Source of the DNA: CALCKU01 sp964607445
Lineage (GTDB): Bacteria > Pseudomonadota > Alphaproteobacteria > Caulobacterales > Maricaulaceae
Assembly (NCBI GenBank): GCA_964607445.1
Contig: CAZSKN010000012.1
Span: 1-64,000 of the forward strand
Direction of reading: 5' to 3'
DNA: 64,000 nucleotides
The notes beneath the pieces were generated by a model that was given only the letters and a program-made list of their open reading frames with translations, had not been told where the DNA came from and ran no database searches. The translations under genes and the position numbers were made by a program. Numbering within the stretch: the first letter of the stretch is position 1; every line of letters starts with the position of its first letter. Shown here one piece after another: positions 48,036-56,644 of this stretch.

Positions 48036-48547
48036 TGCGCACGTCTCTTATCTCCCTTATCGCCCTAACTTTATCCAGCTTAGGACTTTCGGCTTGCGGG
48101 TTTTCACCCGTGCATGCCCCGTCAAGCCTTGCTCAAAAGGCCGCTTTTCAAGATATAGCCATTGAAGCCGTAGAATCCGGTCGCCCGTCAGATGACCAAA
48201 GTGCATTTTTTCTTACACAGAGATTGCGCGACCGTCTTGGCGCAAATGGATCCAAACATATTTTACGAATCACACCGCGGCTCAGTCAAAGACGACTTGG
48301 GGTCAGCGGCGAAGACGTCGCGTCCCGATATGATTTCGTCCTGACCACACGCTATGAATTACTTGATTCTAAATCCGGCGACATTTTGGATAAAGGTACA
48401 ATCCGCAGCGTCTCCAGCTTTGGATCCCCAACAGATGCTTATGGGCAGCAAGCGTCTGAAACCAATGCCACACAAACAATTGCCAAAGACGCCGCTGACC
48501 GCCTGATTTTGAAACTGGCACGTTATTATACAAAACCGTCTCCTTAA
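48032..48547 (+). CDS. lptE: LPS-assembly lipoprotein LptE
   Basis: 171 residues. The signal peptide ends in the lipobox GLSAC, with acyl-Cys near residue 22. LptE plugs the LptD barrel in the outer membrane and helps insert lipopolysaccharide. The sequence after it (SDDQSAFFLTQRLRDRLG, LRITPRLSQRRLGVSGEDV, YDFVLTTRYELLD) fits the alphaproteobacterial LptE family, and placement between leuS and holA is diagnostic. It overlaps the leuS stop by ATGA, implying translational coupling. Confidence 0.9.
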   Translation: MMRTSLISLIALTLSSLGLSACGFSPVHAPSSLAQKAAFQDIAIEAVESGRPSDDQSAFFLTQRLRDRLGANGSKHILRITPRLSQRRLGVSGEDVASRYDFVLTTRYELLDSKSGDILDKGTIRSVSSFGSPTDAYGQQASETNATQTIAKDAADRLILKLARYYTKPSP

Positions 48548-48611
48548 CCCTGCCCTCTAATAACGGTATAGGCCGGCTCTTTCTTTCCACTCAGCCAATA
48601 ATAAGCGTCTC

Positions 48612-49664
48612 ATGAAACTAACAGGATCACGCGCTGAAAAATTTCTCTCCGAACCCGGGGATCATATTATTGGTGTATTATTATTCGGGCCGGACAGAGG
48701 GCTTGTCAAAGAACGTTCGGAAAAACTATCCCGTAAATTTGTAACCGATCCTGAAGATGTATTCGCAACGACAATATTAACTTCAGATGATCTACAATCA
48801 GATCCGGCAAAGCTGTCAGATGAAATGGTCGCCATGTCATTATTAGGCGATTCCAGACTTGTGCGGATCCGGCTTGACCACGAACGTCCCGCGGCGGCCC
48901 TCTCCAAATCCATTAAAGCTTTTGATTCAAACCCCGAGCGGTGCGAGGCCCGACTTATTATCGAGGCCGGAGATATGACCCCTCGTTCTTCTATCCGCAA
49001 AACGTTTGAGGCCGCTGGGCATTTTGCCGCGATCGGTTGCTACGCCGCAAATCCTGCTGATATTGCCAATCTCATACGCAGTGAACTCTCCGCGTTAAAT
49101 ATCAGTATTGATCGCGACGCCGTAGATATCTGGGTGCCTTTACTGGCTGGGGATCGTAGCCTTCAAAAAAATGAAATTGAAAAAATAGCGCTTTATAAAG
49201 GTTTTGGCGCAGAAGACGGCGCCGTCGTCACGCGTGAAGACGTTCTAGCATTAGCCGCAGGCGGCCAAAGCGCCTCTATAGATGAAATTATTATGGCCTC
49301 ACTGAGTGGGCATACCCAGCTTTGCGACTCTGCGTTTCAACGCGCCATAGCCGGCAAGGTGAATGCAGCCCTGATTTTAAGACGTTTGCAAAGCCACCTC
49401 TGTCGCTTATTAGAAGCTCGCGCCACTATCGAGAGCGGTGAGAGTACCCAAAGCGCAATGCGGGCATTACGTCCCCCCGTCTTTCGCATGCAAGAACGCA
49501 GCTTTTCGCAACATTTACAGCTATGGCCAAGCACAATGTTGCACAAAGCGCTTAACCAAACTTTGGAAACGGAGGCCACACTAAAATCTGCGGGCGCGCC
49601 CGTAAATGCCCTGACGAGCCGCTTGCTTTTGGCTTTGGCTCGTTACGCCCGAAAACGACGATAG
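48612..49664 (+). CDS. holA: DNA polymerase III delta subunit
   Basis: 350 residues. The delta subunit loads the beta clamp within the clamp loader. Family features are VLLFGPDRGLVKERSEKL near the start, FATTILTSDDLQSDPAKLSDE, the LLGDSRLVRIR strand, RLIIEAGDMTPRSSIRKTFE in parts (IIEAGDM, SSIRKTFE) and the C-terminal helical collar. As usual for delta, it lacks a functional Walker motif. Third gene of the leuS-lptE-holA unit; convergent with parB. Confidence 0.95.
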   Translation: MKLTGSRAEKFLSEPGDHIIGVLLFGPDRGLVKERSEKLSRKFVTDPEDVFATTILTSDDLQSDPAKLSDEMVAMSLLGDSRLVRIRLDHERPAAALSKSIKAFDSNPERCEARLIIEAGDMTPRSSIRKTFEAAGHFAAIGCYAANPADIANLIRSELSALNISIDRDAVDIWVPLLAGDRSLQKNEIEKIALYKGFGAEDGAVVTREDVLALAAGGQSASIDEIIMASLSGHTQLCDSAFQRAIAGKVNAALILRRLQSHLCRLLEARATIESGESTQSAMRALRPPVFRMQERSFSQHLQLWPSTMLHKALNQTLETEATLKSAGAPVNALTSRLLLALARYARKRR

Positions 49665-49734
49665 TTTAGGCCTGTAAATAAGCGTGCAAGAGATAATATC
49701 TTCACCTATTTCGACAGGCGGGCCTAGCGTTAAG

Positions 49735-49830
49735 CCCTTCATTTTTGAGCGCTTATTTCGTAAGTCCTGAACCCATAAGCCCTGAATCTTTAAGCCCTAA
49801 ACCCTTGAACCCTTTATTTCTGAGCGCTTA
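49735..49830. repeat. 15-bp tandem repeats flanked by 21-bp direct repeats, next to the parB stop
   Basis: Three 15-bp units, TTCGTAAGTCCTGAA, CCCATAAGCCCTGAA and TCTTTAAGCCCTAAA, run without gaps from 49757 to 49801, and a weaker fourth copy may follow. The array is bracketed by two 21-bp direct repeats (49735-49755 and 49810-49830) that agree at 19 of 21 positions and end in GAGCGCTTA. The right copy includes the parB stop codon. The 15-bp period is a multiple of three. Confidence 0.75.
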
Positions 49831-50814
49831 ACCCATTAAACGGCGAATAATTTCATCCAATTGTTCAGAGGTCTTATACTGAATACGCAATTCTCCATCC
49901 GGGCTTTTATGCCGCAAATCAACCGTTAACCCCAGAGCCTCCATAAGCTCGGTTTCGACAAGTCGTGTATCGGCATCTTTTTCAGGCTTAAGCTTTGGCA
50001 AGGATTTCGCATCTGACTTCAATCGGCGAACCCAGTCTTCGGCCGCTCGCACAGACAGGCCTTTTGCAGCAATATCCTCGGCCATGGCCACCGGGTCAGG
50101 CGCTGCTATTATAGCGCGCGCATGGCCTGTACTAATCTTGCCTTGTTGTAAAAATTCTTGCGCTCGTTTTGGTAAAGTTAAAAGTCGTAACATATTAGCA
50201 ATATGGGGGCGACTTTTACCGATAGCGCCCGCGATATCTTCCTGTGTGCGCCCAAACTGGTCAATCAAAGCGCGGTAAGCCAAAGCTTCTTCAATTGGAT
50301 TAAGGTCAGCGCGCTGCACATTTTCAACAACCCCGACTTCTAAAACTTCCTGATCGGTCAAATCCCGAATCAAAACGGGCATAGCCGTCAAGCCAGCCTT
50401 TAAAGCCGCCTGCCAACGGCGCTCACCCGCGACAATCTGATAATGTTTTTTTGCGTGGTTTATCTTTCGTGCAAGCGGTCTAACCAAAATGGGTTGCAAT
50501 ACGCCTTTATCCGAAATGGAGTCTGTTAACTCTTGCAGTTTTTCCGGATCGAAATAACGGCGAGGCTGATCCGGATTACGCTCTAGCTGGTCAATTGCAA
50601 TGGTAGACACAGCTCTTGAATCGGCCTTGCCGGTGCCAATGTCTTCACTTACAGATGGCTCGTCTCCTTTTACCATATCCATGGATTTGGGCTCAGTCAC
50701 CTTTCCCGATTCCGTATCTACAACAGGCGAGACATCCTGCATCAATGCAGAAAGCCCGCGCCCCAAGCCGCGATTGGAACTTGGTGTTGGTTTTGACTTC
50801 TTACCCTTAGACAT
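49828..50814 (-). CDS. parB: Chromosome-partitioning protein ParB
   Basis: A CTP-dependent DNA clamp that loads at parS and spreads, organising the origin region for segregation. 328 residues. The N-terminal RGLGRGLSALM motif is followed by the ParB/Srx domain with LERNPDQPR (77-85), GERRWQA (130-136, CTP site) and ENVQRADLNPIEEA (164-177). The central helix-turn-helix is TQEDIAGAIGKSRPHIANML (about 190-210), and a C-terminal dimer domain ends RRLMG. It follows parA after 16 bases. Two perfect parS sites lie 1.4-3.5 kb away. Confidence 0.98.
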   Translation of the reverse strand: MSKGKKSKPTPSSNRGLGRGLSALMQDVSPVVDTESGKVTEPKSMDMVKGDEPSVSEDIGTGKADSRAVSTIAIDQLERNPDQPRRYFDPEKLQELTDSISDKGVLQPILVRPLARKINHAKKHYQIVAGERRWQAALKAGLTAMPVLIRDLTDQEVLEVGVVENVQRADLNPIEEALAYRALIDQFGRTQEDIAGAIGKSRPHIANMLRLLTLPKRAQEFLQQGKISTGHARAIIAAPDPVAMAEDIAAKGLSVRAAEDWVRRLKSDAKSLPKLKPEKDADTRLVETELMEALGLTVDLRHKSPDGELRIQYKTSEQLDEIIRRLMG

Positions 50815-50830
50815 ATGCTAACCTATTGTT

Positions 50831-51625
50831 TTAATTATCTAAATTTCCATTTCGTTTGGCATGTCTTGCTAAAACCTCTTTACCAAGTGCCATATAAGCT
50901 CTGGATCCCGCACACTGGGGATCATACATCATAACAGGTTTTGCAAAACTTGGGGCTTCAGCAACACGCACATTTCGCGGGATCATGGTCTGAAACACAG
51001 CCCGTCCTAAATGTTGGCGCACATCTTCAACCACTTGGGCTGATAATCGATTTCGTGCATCATACATAGTCAACATTACACCATCGATAACCAAGCCGGG
51101 GTTTATATTGGCCTTAGCCATTTCGACGGTTTTCAAAAGCTGGCTTAATCCTTCCAAAGCAAAAAATTCGCATTGCAAAGGCACCAAGACAGAATGAGCC
51201 GCCGCCAATGCATTAACCGTCAAAAGGTTTAAGGATGGCGGGCAATCTATAAGCACATAATCATATTTAGACAGCTCCGGCTCTAAAGCCTCCTTTAAGC
51301 GCCCTGTACGTCCCTCGGATGTTCCAATCTCCAGCTCTGCTCCAGAAAGATCAATATGTGACGGCACAAGACTTAATCCCGGCACAATTGTTTTTACAAT
51401 AGCTTCTGCCAATGCAGTCCCGTCCACTAAAACATCATAAATGGTGATATCACGCTGCGCTTGGCCTATTCCTAACCCGGTAGACGCATTTCCTTGCGGG
51501 TCAATATCGAGCATAAGGACTTTTTTGCCCAGAAGCGTCAAGGCCGCGGCAAGATTGATTGTCGTCGTGGTTTTTCCGACGCCACCCTTCTGGTTTACAA
51601 TCGCCATAATGCGCGTTGTCAACAT
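50831..51625 (-). CDS. parA: Chromosome-partitioning ATPase ParA
   Basis: Segregation ATPase that pulls the ParB-parS complex. The preferred start is ATG at 51625 with GGAG 5 bases upstream, giving 264 residues; a GTG at 51631 has no spacing for a ribosome site. The deviant Walker A is NQKGGVGKTTT with signature Lys13 and Lys18; Walker B/A' motifs DIDPQGNAS and LIDCPPSLN are intact. It begins 10 bases after rsmG, in the unit mnmG-rsmG-parA-parB. Confidence 0.98.
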   Translation of the reverse strand: MLTTRIMAIVNQKGGVGKTTTTINLAAALTLLGKKVLMLDIDPQGNASTGLGIGQAQRDITIYDVLVDGTALAEAIVKTIVPGLSLVPSHIDLSGAELEIGTSEGRTGRLKEALEPELSKYDYVLIDCPPSLNLLTVNALAAAHSVLVPLQCEFFALEGLSQLLKTVEMAKANINPGLVIDGVMLTMYDARNRLSAQVVEDVRQHLGRAVFQTMIPRNVRVAEAPSFAKPVMMYDPQCAGSRAYMALGKEVLARHAKRNGNLDN

Positions 51626-51635
51626 ATTCACTCCG

Positions 51636-52295
51636 TTAGACGGCTTTAGGCTCTAGGCCGGTAATTTTCAACAAAACACCCGCCGGATTAGATTGGCTGG
51701 TTATTTTTTCCACGTTGAATGTCCAGTAATTTTGCGCTTCCGTCAATTCCTCTGCAGCGCTCTCACCTTTTAAAAACAACCCGATTGTCTTTTTGGACCA
51801 AAATGGCTGTGCATAAGTAAACAAAAGCGGTAGCGGCGCAAACGCGCGTGCTGTAATCACATCATAAGGCGATGGCGGAATATTTTCGATACGTTGTGAT
51901 AACGCCGTTGCAGGCAGGCCAATTTCCCGAATAACCGTGCGGAGAAAATTGGTTTTTTTGCCAACGGCCTCAACAAGTGTAACATGCGGCGTCGTTTCAA
52001 CCCCTGTATTTTGCGTAGCCAGACTCCGGTGTTTAAATGCAATCGCTACGGCCAGGCCCGGAAACCCTGCGCCTGAGCCTAAATCTAAAACCGAAGTGAC
52101 CTCTTTTGGAAAGTTTTCACATATCTGCCATGAATCCAAGGCATGGCGTTGCCAAAACGCCGCTATAGCTGCGTGAGAGACCAGGTTAATACGTCTATTC
52201 CATTTGATGAGAAGTTGGTGCCAAACTTCGAAATCTGCTAATGTTTCACGTGAAACAGTTGTATCTGCAACAAAATGTGTCCGAGTATACGCCAT
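51636..52295 (-). CDS. rsmG: 16S rRNA (guanine-N7) methyltransferase RsmG
   Basis: Methylates G527 of 16S rRNA. 219 residues. The SAM motif is VLDLGSGAGFPGLAVAI (about 73-89); HVTLVEAVGKKTNFLRTV and VITARAFAPLPLL follow the family pattern. WNRRINLVS near residue 33 is the N-terminal RsmG motif. It starts 5 bases after the mnmG stop. A perfect parS palindrome is embedded in codons 13-18, where it encodes VSRET. Confidence 0.97.
   Translation of the reverse strand: MAYTRTHFVADTTVSRETLADFEVWHQLLIKWNRRINLVSHAAIAAFWQRHALDSWQICENFPKEVTSVLDLGSGAGFPGLAVAIAFKHRSLATQNTGVETTPHVTLVEAVGKKTNFLRTVIREIGLPATALSQRIENIPPSPYDVITARAFAPLPLLFTYAQPFWSKKTIGLFLKGESAAEELTEAQNYWTFNVEKITSQSNPAGVLLKITGLEPKAV
52242..52257. 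promoter_or_regulatory. parS site inside rsmG
   Basis: TGTTTCACGTGAAACA is the exact 16-bp parS consensus for chromosomal ParB. It lies within the 5' coding region of rsmG, 1.4 kb upstream of parB, so the protein sequence there (V-S-R-E-T) is constrained by the DNA site. Confidence 0.95.
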
Positions 52296-52300
52296 AAGCC

Positions 52301-54163
52301 CTAGGCTGATTTTTTCACAAAGGCAAGAAGCGCGGTTAAAGCCCCATGGGTAACACCTTCTATCCGCGCAGCTTGGCCCAAAGTTGCGGGACGTGTCGCC
52401 ATAAGCTTTTCACGCACCTCATTAGACATACCGCCAATTTCAAGATAGTCCAATGTCTCTGGCAGGCGTAGCCCTTCATCCCGCCGGAACGCCGCAATAT
52501 CTTGCGCTTGCCGTTCAATATACCCTGCATAGAGCGCTTCTATTTCAAGCTGTTGGCGCGCATGTTGTGGAATATCCGTTAATTCCGGCCAAACGGGAAT
52601 GAGATCAGCAAATTTCACATCGGGATAGGCCAATAAATCCATTACTGACCGCCTTACACCGTCAGCATTTACCCGAATATTGTGCTTGGATAGGACATTA
52701 GGCGTGTGTTTTAATCTGGAAGCGGTATTTTTAGCCGCTTCCAGCTCTTTTTTCTTGAGCTTAAAGGCTTCGGCGCGGTCCGGAGCCACACAACCGATGG
52801 CCGACCCCAAGGCAGTAAGTCGTTGATCTGCATTATCTGACCGCAGGAAAAGACGATATTCCGCCCGACTCGTAAACATACGGTATGGCTCTGTTACGCC
52901 TTTAGTGATCAAATCGTCAATCATAACACCTATATAGGCTTGAGATCGGTCTAGAATAAATGGATTGTCTCCACGCACCGCCAAAGCCGCGTTAAGTCCT
53001 GCCATAAGGCCTTGTGCCGCGGCCTCTTCATATCCTGTCGTTCCGTTAATTTGCCCCGCAAAATAAAGACCGCCCAGCTTACGGGTCTCAAGCGTAGCGC
53101 GTAATTCGCGCGGATCTACATAATCATATTCAATCGCATAACCATAGCGTTGCACCTCAACCGACTCTAATCCTCGAATAGAGCGCAAAAACGCGTCTTG
53201 AACGTCAATTGGCAAAGAGCTTGAAATACCATTTGGGTATACCGTATCTCCGTCGGGATTGCCGGGCAGGCCTTCTGGTTCCAAGAATATCTGATGCGCA
53301 TTACGGTCGGCAAACCGGACGACCTTATCCTCAATTGACGGGCAATAGCGCGGCCCTCGCCCAGATATACTGCCGTTATAAACAGATGATTTATTTATGT
53401 TTTTTTGAATAATCGCATGTGTTTTTTCATTTGTGTGCGTAATTGCACAGCTAACTTGCGCTATCTGTATTTTCGGCGTCATATATGAGAAGGGGACAGG
53501 GTCACAATCAGCGGCTTGTTGATCTAATATATCCCAATTAAGAGATGATTTCGTCAAACGCGCTGGCGTTCCCGTCTTAAGCCGCCCCATCTTAAATCCA
53601 AGATCATATAATCTATCTGACAGCCCAATCGCAGGTGCCTCGCCATGCCGACCAGCAGGTGTACGCACCTCGCCTATGTGAATAACGCCCTTTAAAAAGG
53701 TTCCCGTTGTCAAAACCACCCGCTCTGAAGCCCATTCTGTCCCATCGTCTGTGACAACACCTTTGACCCGCCCGCCTTTAACGACAAGGTCTTCAACAGC
53801 CAAAGCCTTAATGGAAAGATTGTCATAAGTGGTGAGTGTGGTCTGCATGGCCTTTTTATAGAGCCATCTATCACTTTGGGTTCGCGGGCCGTGCACAGCC
53901 GGCCCTTTAGAACGATTTAGCAATCGAAACTGTATTCCGGATGCGTCTGCGACCTTGGCCATAACACCATCTAACGCATCTATCTCGCGTACTAAGTGCC
54001 CTTTACCCAAACCTCCAATAGCCGGATTACACGACATTTCGCCTAAGGTTTCAATCTTATGCGTTAAAAGAAGCGTTTTAGCGCCCATCCGGGCAGAGGC
54101 TGATGCAGCCTCACAGCCTGCATGTCCGCCACCAATAATAATGACATCCCAAGATCGGGACAT
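52301..54163 (-). CDS. mnmG: tRNA uridine-5-carboxymethylaminomethyl modification enzyme MnmG (GidA)
   Basis: FAD enzyme that, with MnmE, modifies U34 of certain tRNAs. The start ATG at 54163 has GGAGG 5 bases upstream; a start at 54175 would lack this. 620 residues. The FAD motif is VIIIGGGHAGCEAA (7-20), and MSCNPAIGGLGKGHLVREID and RGPRYCPSIEDKVVRF are the GidA signatures. The C-terminal helical domain ends LLAFVKKSA. First gene of the mnmG-rsmG-parA-parB unit; mnmE lies just upstream on the same strand. Confidence 0.98.
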   Translation of the reverse strand: MSRSWDVIIIGGGHAGCEAASASARMGAKTLLLTHKIETLGEMSCNPAIGGLGKGHLVREIDALDGVMAKVADASGIQFRLLNRSKGPAVHGPRTQSDRWLYKKAMQTTLTTYDNLSIKALAVEDLVVKGGRVKGVVTDDGTEWASERVVLTTGTFLKGVIHIGEVRTPAGRHGEAPAIGLSDRLYDLGFKMGRLKTGTPARLTKSSLNWDILDQQAADCDPVPFSYMTPKIQIAQVSCAITHTNEKTHAIIQKNINKSSVYNGSISGRGPRYCPSIEDKVVRFADRNAHQIFLEPEGLPGNPDGDTVYPNGISSSLPIDVQDAFLRSIRGLESVEVQRYGYAIEYDYVDPRELRATLETRKLGGLYFAGQINGTTGYEEAAAQGLMAGLNAALAVRGDNPFILDRSQAYIGVMIDDLITKGVTEPYRMFTSRAEYRLFLRSDNADQRLTALGSAIGCVAPDRAEAFKLKKKELEAAKNTASRLKHTPNVLSKHNIRVNADGVRRSVMDLLAYPDVKFADLIPVWPELTDIPQHARQQLEIEALYAGYIERQAQDIAAFRRDEGLRLPETLDYLEIGGMSNEVREKLMATRPATLGQAARIEGVTHGALTALLAFVKKSA

Positions 54164-54244
54164 AAACGCCTCCATTAATGCCGCTCGCCTATATCGTGTT
54201 ATTATAAGAGAGTCGACAAAAACCCTTAAGAACGGGGATAAAAC

Positions 54245-54270
54245 CCCAATGTTTCACGTGAAACATTGGG
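54245..54270. promoter_or_regulatory. Extended parS palindrome between mnmE and mnmG
   Basis: The 16-bp parS core TGTTTCACGTGAAACA (54250-54265) is extended by CCCAA on the left and TTGGG on the right. This gives a perfect 26-bp palindrome centred between 54257 and 54258. It lies just beyond the mnmE stop and about 80 bases before the mnmG start, 7.2 kb from the putative origin. Confidence 0.95.
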
Positions 54271-54276
54271 CAAACG

Positions 54277-55647
54277 TCATTTGCCAATACAAAATCGGGA
54301 GAATATATGGTCAAAAACCGCTTCCATATCGGTTTCCCCCGCAAGCTCACGGATAGCATGTAAAGCAGAGCGCAGGTCTTCGCCAGCTAGTTCGGCCGCA
54401 ATCTTCAGATTGTCTTGCGCCCGTTCTACGGAAAACATCGCCCGTGTCACACAATCAATATGCCGACTCCGGGTCAATCCCGGTAAATCCGCGGGGCTAA
54501 AACGCTCTATAATCTCGGCCTCTATCCATGCCCTTAACGCATCAAACCCCATTCCTGTTTTTGCACTAACCGCAAAACAAGCAAGGCCCAGACCTACGCA
54601 TTCATCTTCTTTCGCCGGGCTCACAGGCTCAGGACGCACAAGGTCCGATTTATTCGCTAAAATGATATCCCCCACCCTTGGCGGCGTCTGGGTCAGCTTG
54701 TCAAACCCCTTCATCTCTGTTCCCAAGCTCGCATCATAAACATATATACAAATATCACTATGCTTGGCTCTGTTAACAGCCCTACGAATACCCTCGGCTT
54801 CGATTTCATCTTCCGAGGCCCGCAAACCTGCCGTATCCGAAAGTCGGACCGGTAATCCGGCCAACGTCAGCTGCACGTCAACAATATCTCGTGTTGTTCC
54901 AGCTATTGAAGAAACAATAGCGGCCTCTCTACCCGCTAACCTGTTGATAATACTTGATTTTCCAGCATTTGGCGCGCCTATGATAGCAATATCCAGCCCG
55001 GCCCGAACCGTTTCTCCACGGCCCGCAGTCTGCATCGCCAATTGCATGTTTCCTTGCACTTTCCTTAATATCGGGCCTGCCCGTCGCGCCAAAGCCTCTG
55101 GAACATCGCCCTCATCCGGAAAGTCTATTTCACCCTCTATCATTGCTAAAGCTTCAATAAGGTCGTTTCGCCAATCTTCATAGGTTTCACGCAAGCCGCC
55201 CTGCATTTGGCGTACAGCTTGGCGGCGTTGACCCTCGGTTTCCGCATCAATCAAATCCGCCAAGCCTTCGGCCTCGGTTAAGTCCATCCGGCCGTTTAAA
55301 ACCGCCCGTCGCGTAAATTCTCCTGCACGCGCTGGCCTAGCGCCAGCACGGGCTAAACATTCACCCATCGCATCTATCACCGCCAAGCTGCCATGGGTTT
55401 GAAATTCAGCAATATCCTCACCCGTAAAACTATTTGGCCCCGGCATATAAAGCACTAAGGCTTCATCAATAACGCCGCTTTCACCATAAATCGTTCGCAA
55501 TTTCGCCTGACGCGGCGCTGGACAAGGCCGCTTTGTCAAATCCATAAAAGTCTTCGCGGCGGCTGGGCCGCTCACCCGAAAGACTGTAACTCCTGCCCGA
55601 CCTGGAGCTGAGCTTAACGCAAATATGGTATCTCCACTTGATGTCAT
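54277..55647 (-). CDS. mnmE: tRNA modification GTPase MnmE (TrmE)
   Basis: Partner of MnmG in wobble-uridine modification. The start ATG at 55647 (MTSSGDTIFALSSAPGRAGV, the family N-terminus) has AGGA about 6 bases upstream; the open frame continues to 55737 but without family similarity. 456 residues: N-terminal formyl-THF domain, helical domain, inserted G domain (P-loop GAPNAGKSS, G3 DTAGLR, NKSD) and the catalytic C-terminal CIGK motif. Immediately followed by the extended parS and mnmG. Confidence 0.98.
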   Translation of the reverse strand: MTSSGDTIFALSSAPGRAGVTVFRVSGPAAAKTFMDLTKRPCPAPRQAKLRTIYGESGVIDEALVLYMPGPNSFTGEDIAEFQTHGSLAVIDAMGECLARAGARPARAGEFTRRAVLNGRMDLTEAEGLADLIDAETEGQRRQAVRQMQGGLRETYEDWRNDLIEALAMIEGEIDFPDEGDVPEALARRAGPILRKVQGNMQLAMQTAGRGETVRAGLDIAIIGAPNAGKSSIINRLAGREAAIVSSIAGTTRDIVDVQLTLAGLPVRLSDTAGLRASEDEIEAEGIRRAVNRAKHSDICIYVYDASLGTEMKGFDKLTQTPPRVGDIILANKSDLVRPEPVSPAKEDECVGLGLACFAVSAKTGMGFDALRAWIEAEIIERFSPADLPGLTRSRHIDCVTRAMFSVERAQDNLKIAAELAGEDLRSALHAIRELAGETDMEAVFDHIFSRFCIGK

Positions 55648-55728
55648 AGGATTCCTGTTTAAATCAGCATAAACTTGCAAGATCATGCCCGCGCAAGCTC
55701 TACAGGCTTTTAACGTAAAAGAGAACTG

Positions 55729-56634
55729 ATGAAACACAAACCCATAATAAAATGGATATTGGCGCCCGGTTTCATAGTTTTGTCAGCCTGCGGGCTTTCA
55801 ACACCAACCGCCACACAATTCACGGCACTGCCACCCCTCACGACGGCCTTTAACTGCCTTCCCCCAAAAGCCGCCTTTATCGCCGCCCACCGCGGAACCT
55901 CTTATGATAGTCGCTATAGTGAAAATTCAATTGGCGGCCTTAACGCCCTTATCCAAAAGGGGTATTTCTTTGCTGAAATAGATGTCGCTCGCCTCAGAGA
56001 TAATACCCATATCCTCATGCATGACGGGGTTTTCGATCGCACAACCGTTAAAAAGGGCGTCGTTGTATCAAGCCGGTGGCCAGAGGTTAAAGGACAATTG
56101 CTCAAAGATAGATCTGGCCGCATAACACGAGATAGCGTACCAAAACTTTCGGATTATCTCAGAATTGCAAACCAAAGAATTTACCTTGAAATCGACTTCA
56201 AATCCAGCGCCAACTATGCTGATGTTATTGAACTCATTCGCGCTGCAAACATGCAACAGCACGTCATCCTCATTGCCTATTCAAATGGACAGGCTCGAAA
56301 ATTGGCGCGCCTTGCACCCGAAATGAAAATATCTGTTCCTATTAAAACCCCGCAGGACATTAACACACTCACAGCCGCGGGTATATCTACACCACAGATC
56401 GCCGCCTGGCTTTCAAACGCTCAACTCTCAAAAAGTTTTACGGATAATCTACAAAAACAAAACATTCCAATTTTAAAAAAAGCACCAAGGACAAATGTAA
56501 CGCTGGCGGCCAAAGACGCAAATATAATGGTTGATAATTACGCATTCCAACTCAAACCGATCATGGGTATGTCAATATCAGATCGCGCTGAATTCGAAAA
56601 CTGTATGACGATAATAGTCAAAAAAGATAAATAA
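55729..56634 (+). CDS. Glycerophosphodiester phosphodiesterase-family lipoprotein
   Basis: 301 residues with a lipobox (VLSACGL, Cys near 21). The GDPD catalytic core is visible: HRGTSY (catalytic His/Arg), SENSIGG (metal Glu), FAEIDVARL (Glu-Asp), MHDGVFDRTT (second His) and YLEIDFKS (Glu). It would hydrolyse glycerophosphodiesters in the periplasm or at the outer membrane. It lies divergent from mnmE and convergent with the sugar-dehydrogenase gene, in a small accessory stretch between mnmE and rho. Confidence 0.88.
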   Translation: MKHKPIIKWILAPGFIVLSACGLSTPTATQFTALPPLTTAFNCLPPKAAFIAAHRGTSYDSRYSENSIGGLNALIQKGYFFAEIDVARLRDNTHILMHDGVFDRTTVKKGVVVSSRWPEVKGQLLKDRSGRITRDSVPKLSDYLRIANQRIYLEIDFKSSANYADVIELIRAANMQQHVILIAYSNGQARKLARLAPEMKISVPIKTPQDINTLTAAGISTPQIAAWLSNAQLSKSFTDNLQKQNIPILKKAPRTNVTLAAKDANIMVDNYAFQLKPIMGMSISDRAEFENCMTIIVKKDK

Positions 56635-56644
56635 TACCAATATG

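Noticed and set aside
55648..55737. 30-residue N-terminal extension of MnmE
   Set aside because: The family N-terminus and a ribosome site fit the ATG at 55647; the extension would overlap the divergent lipoprotein gene.
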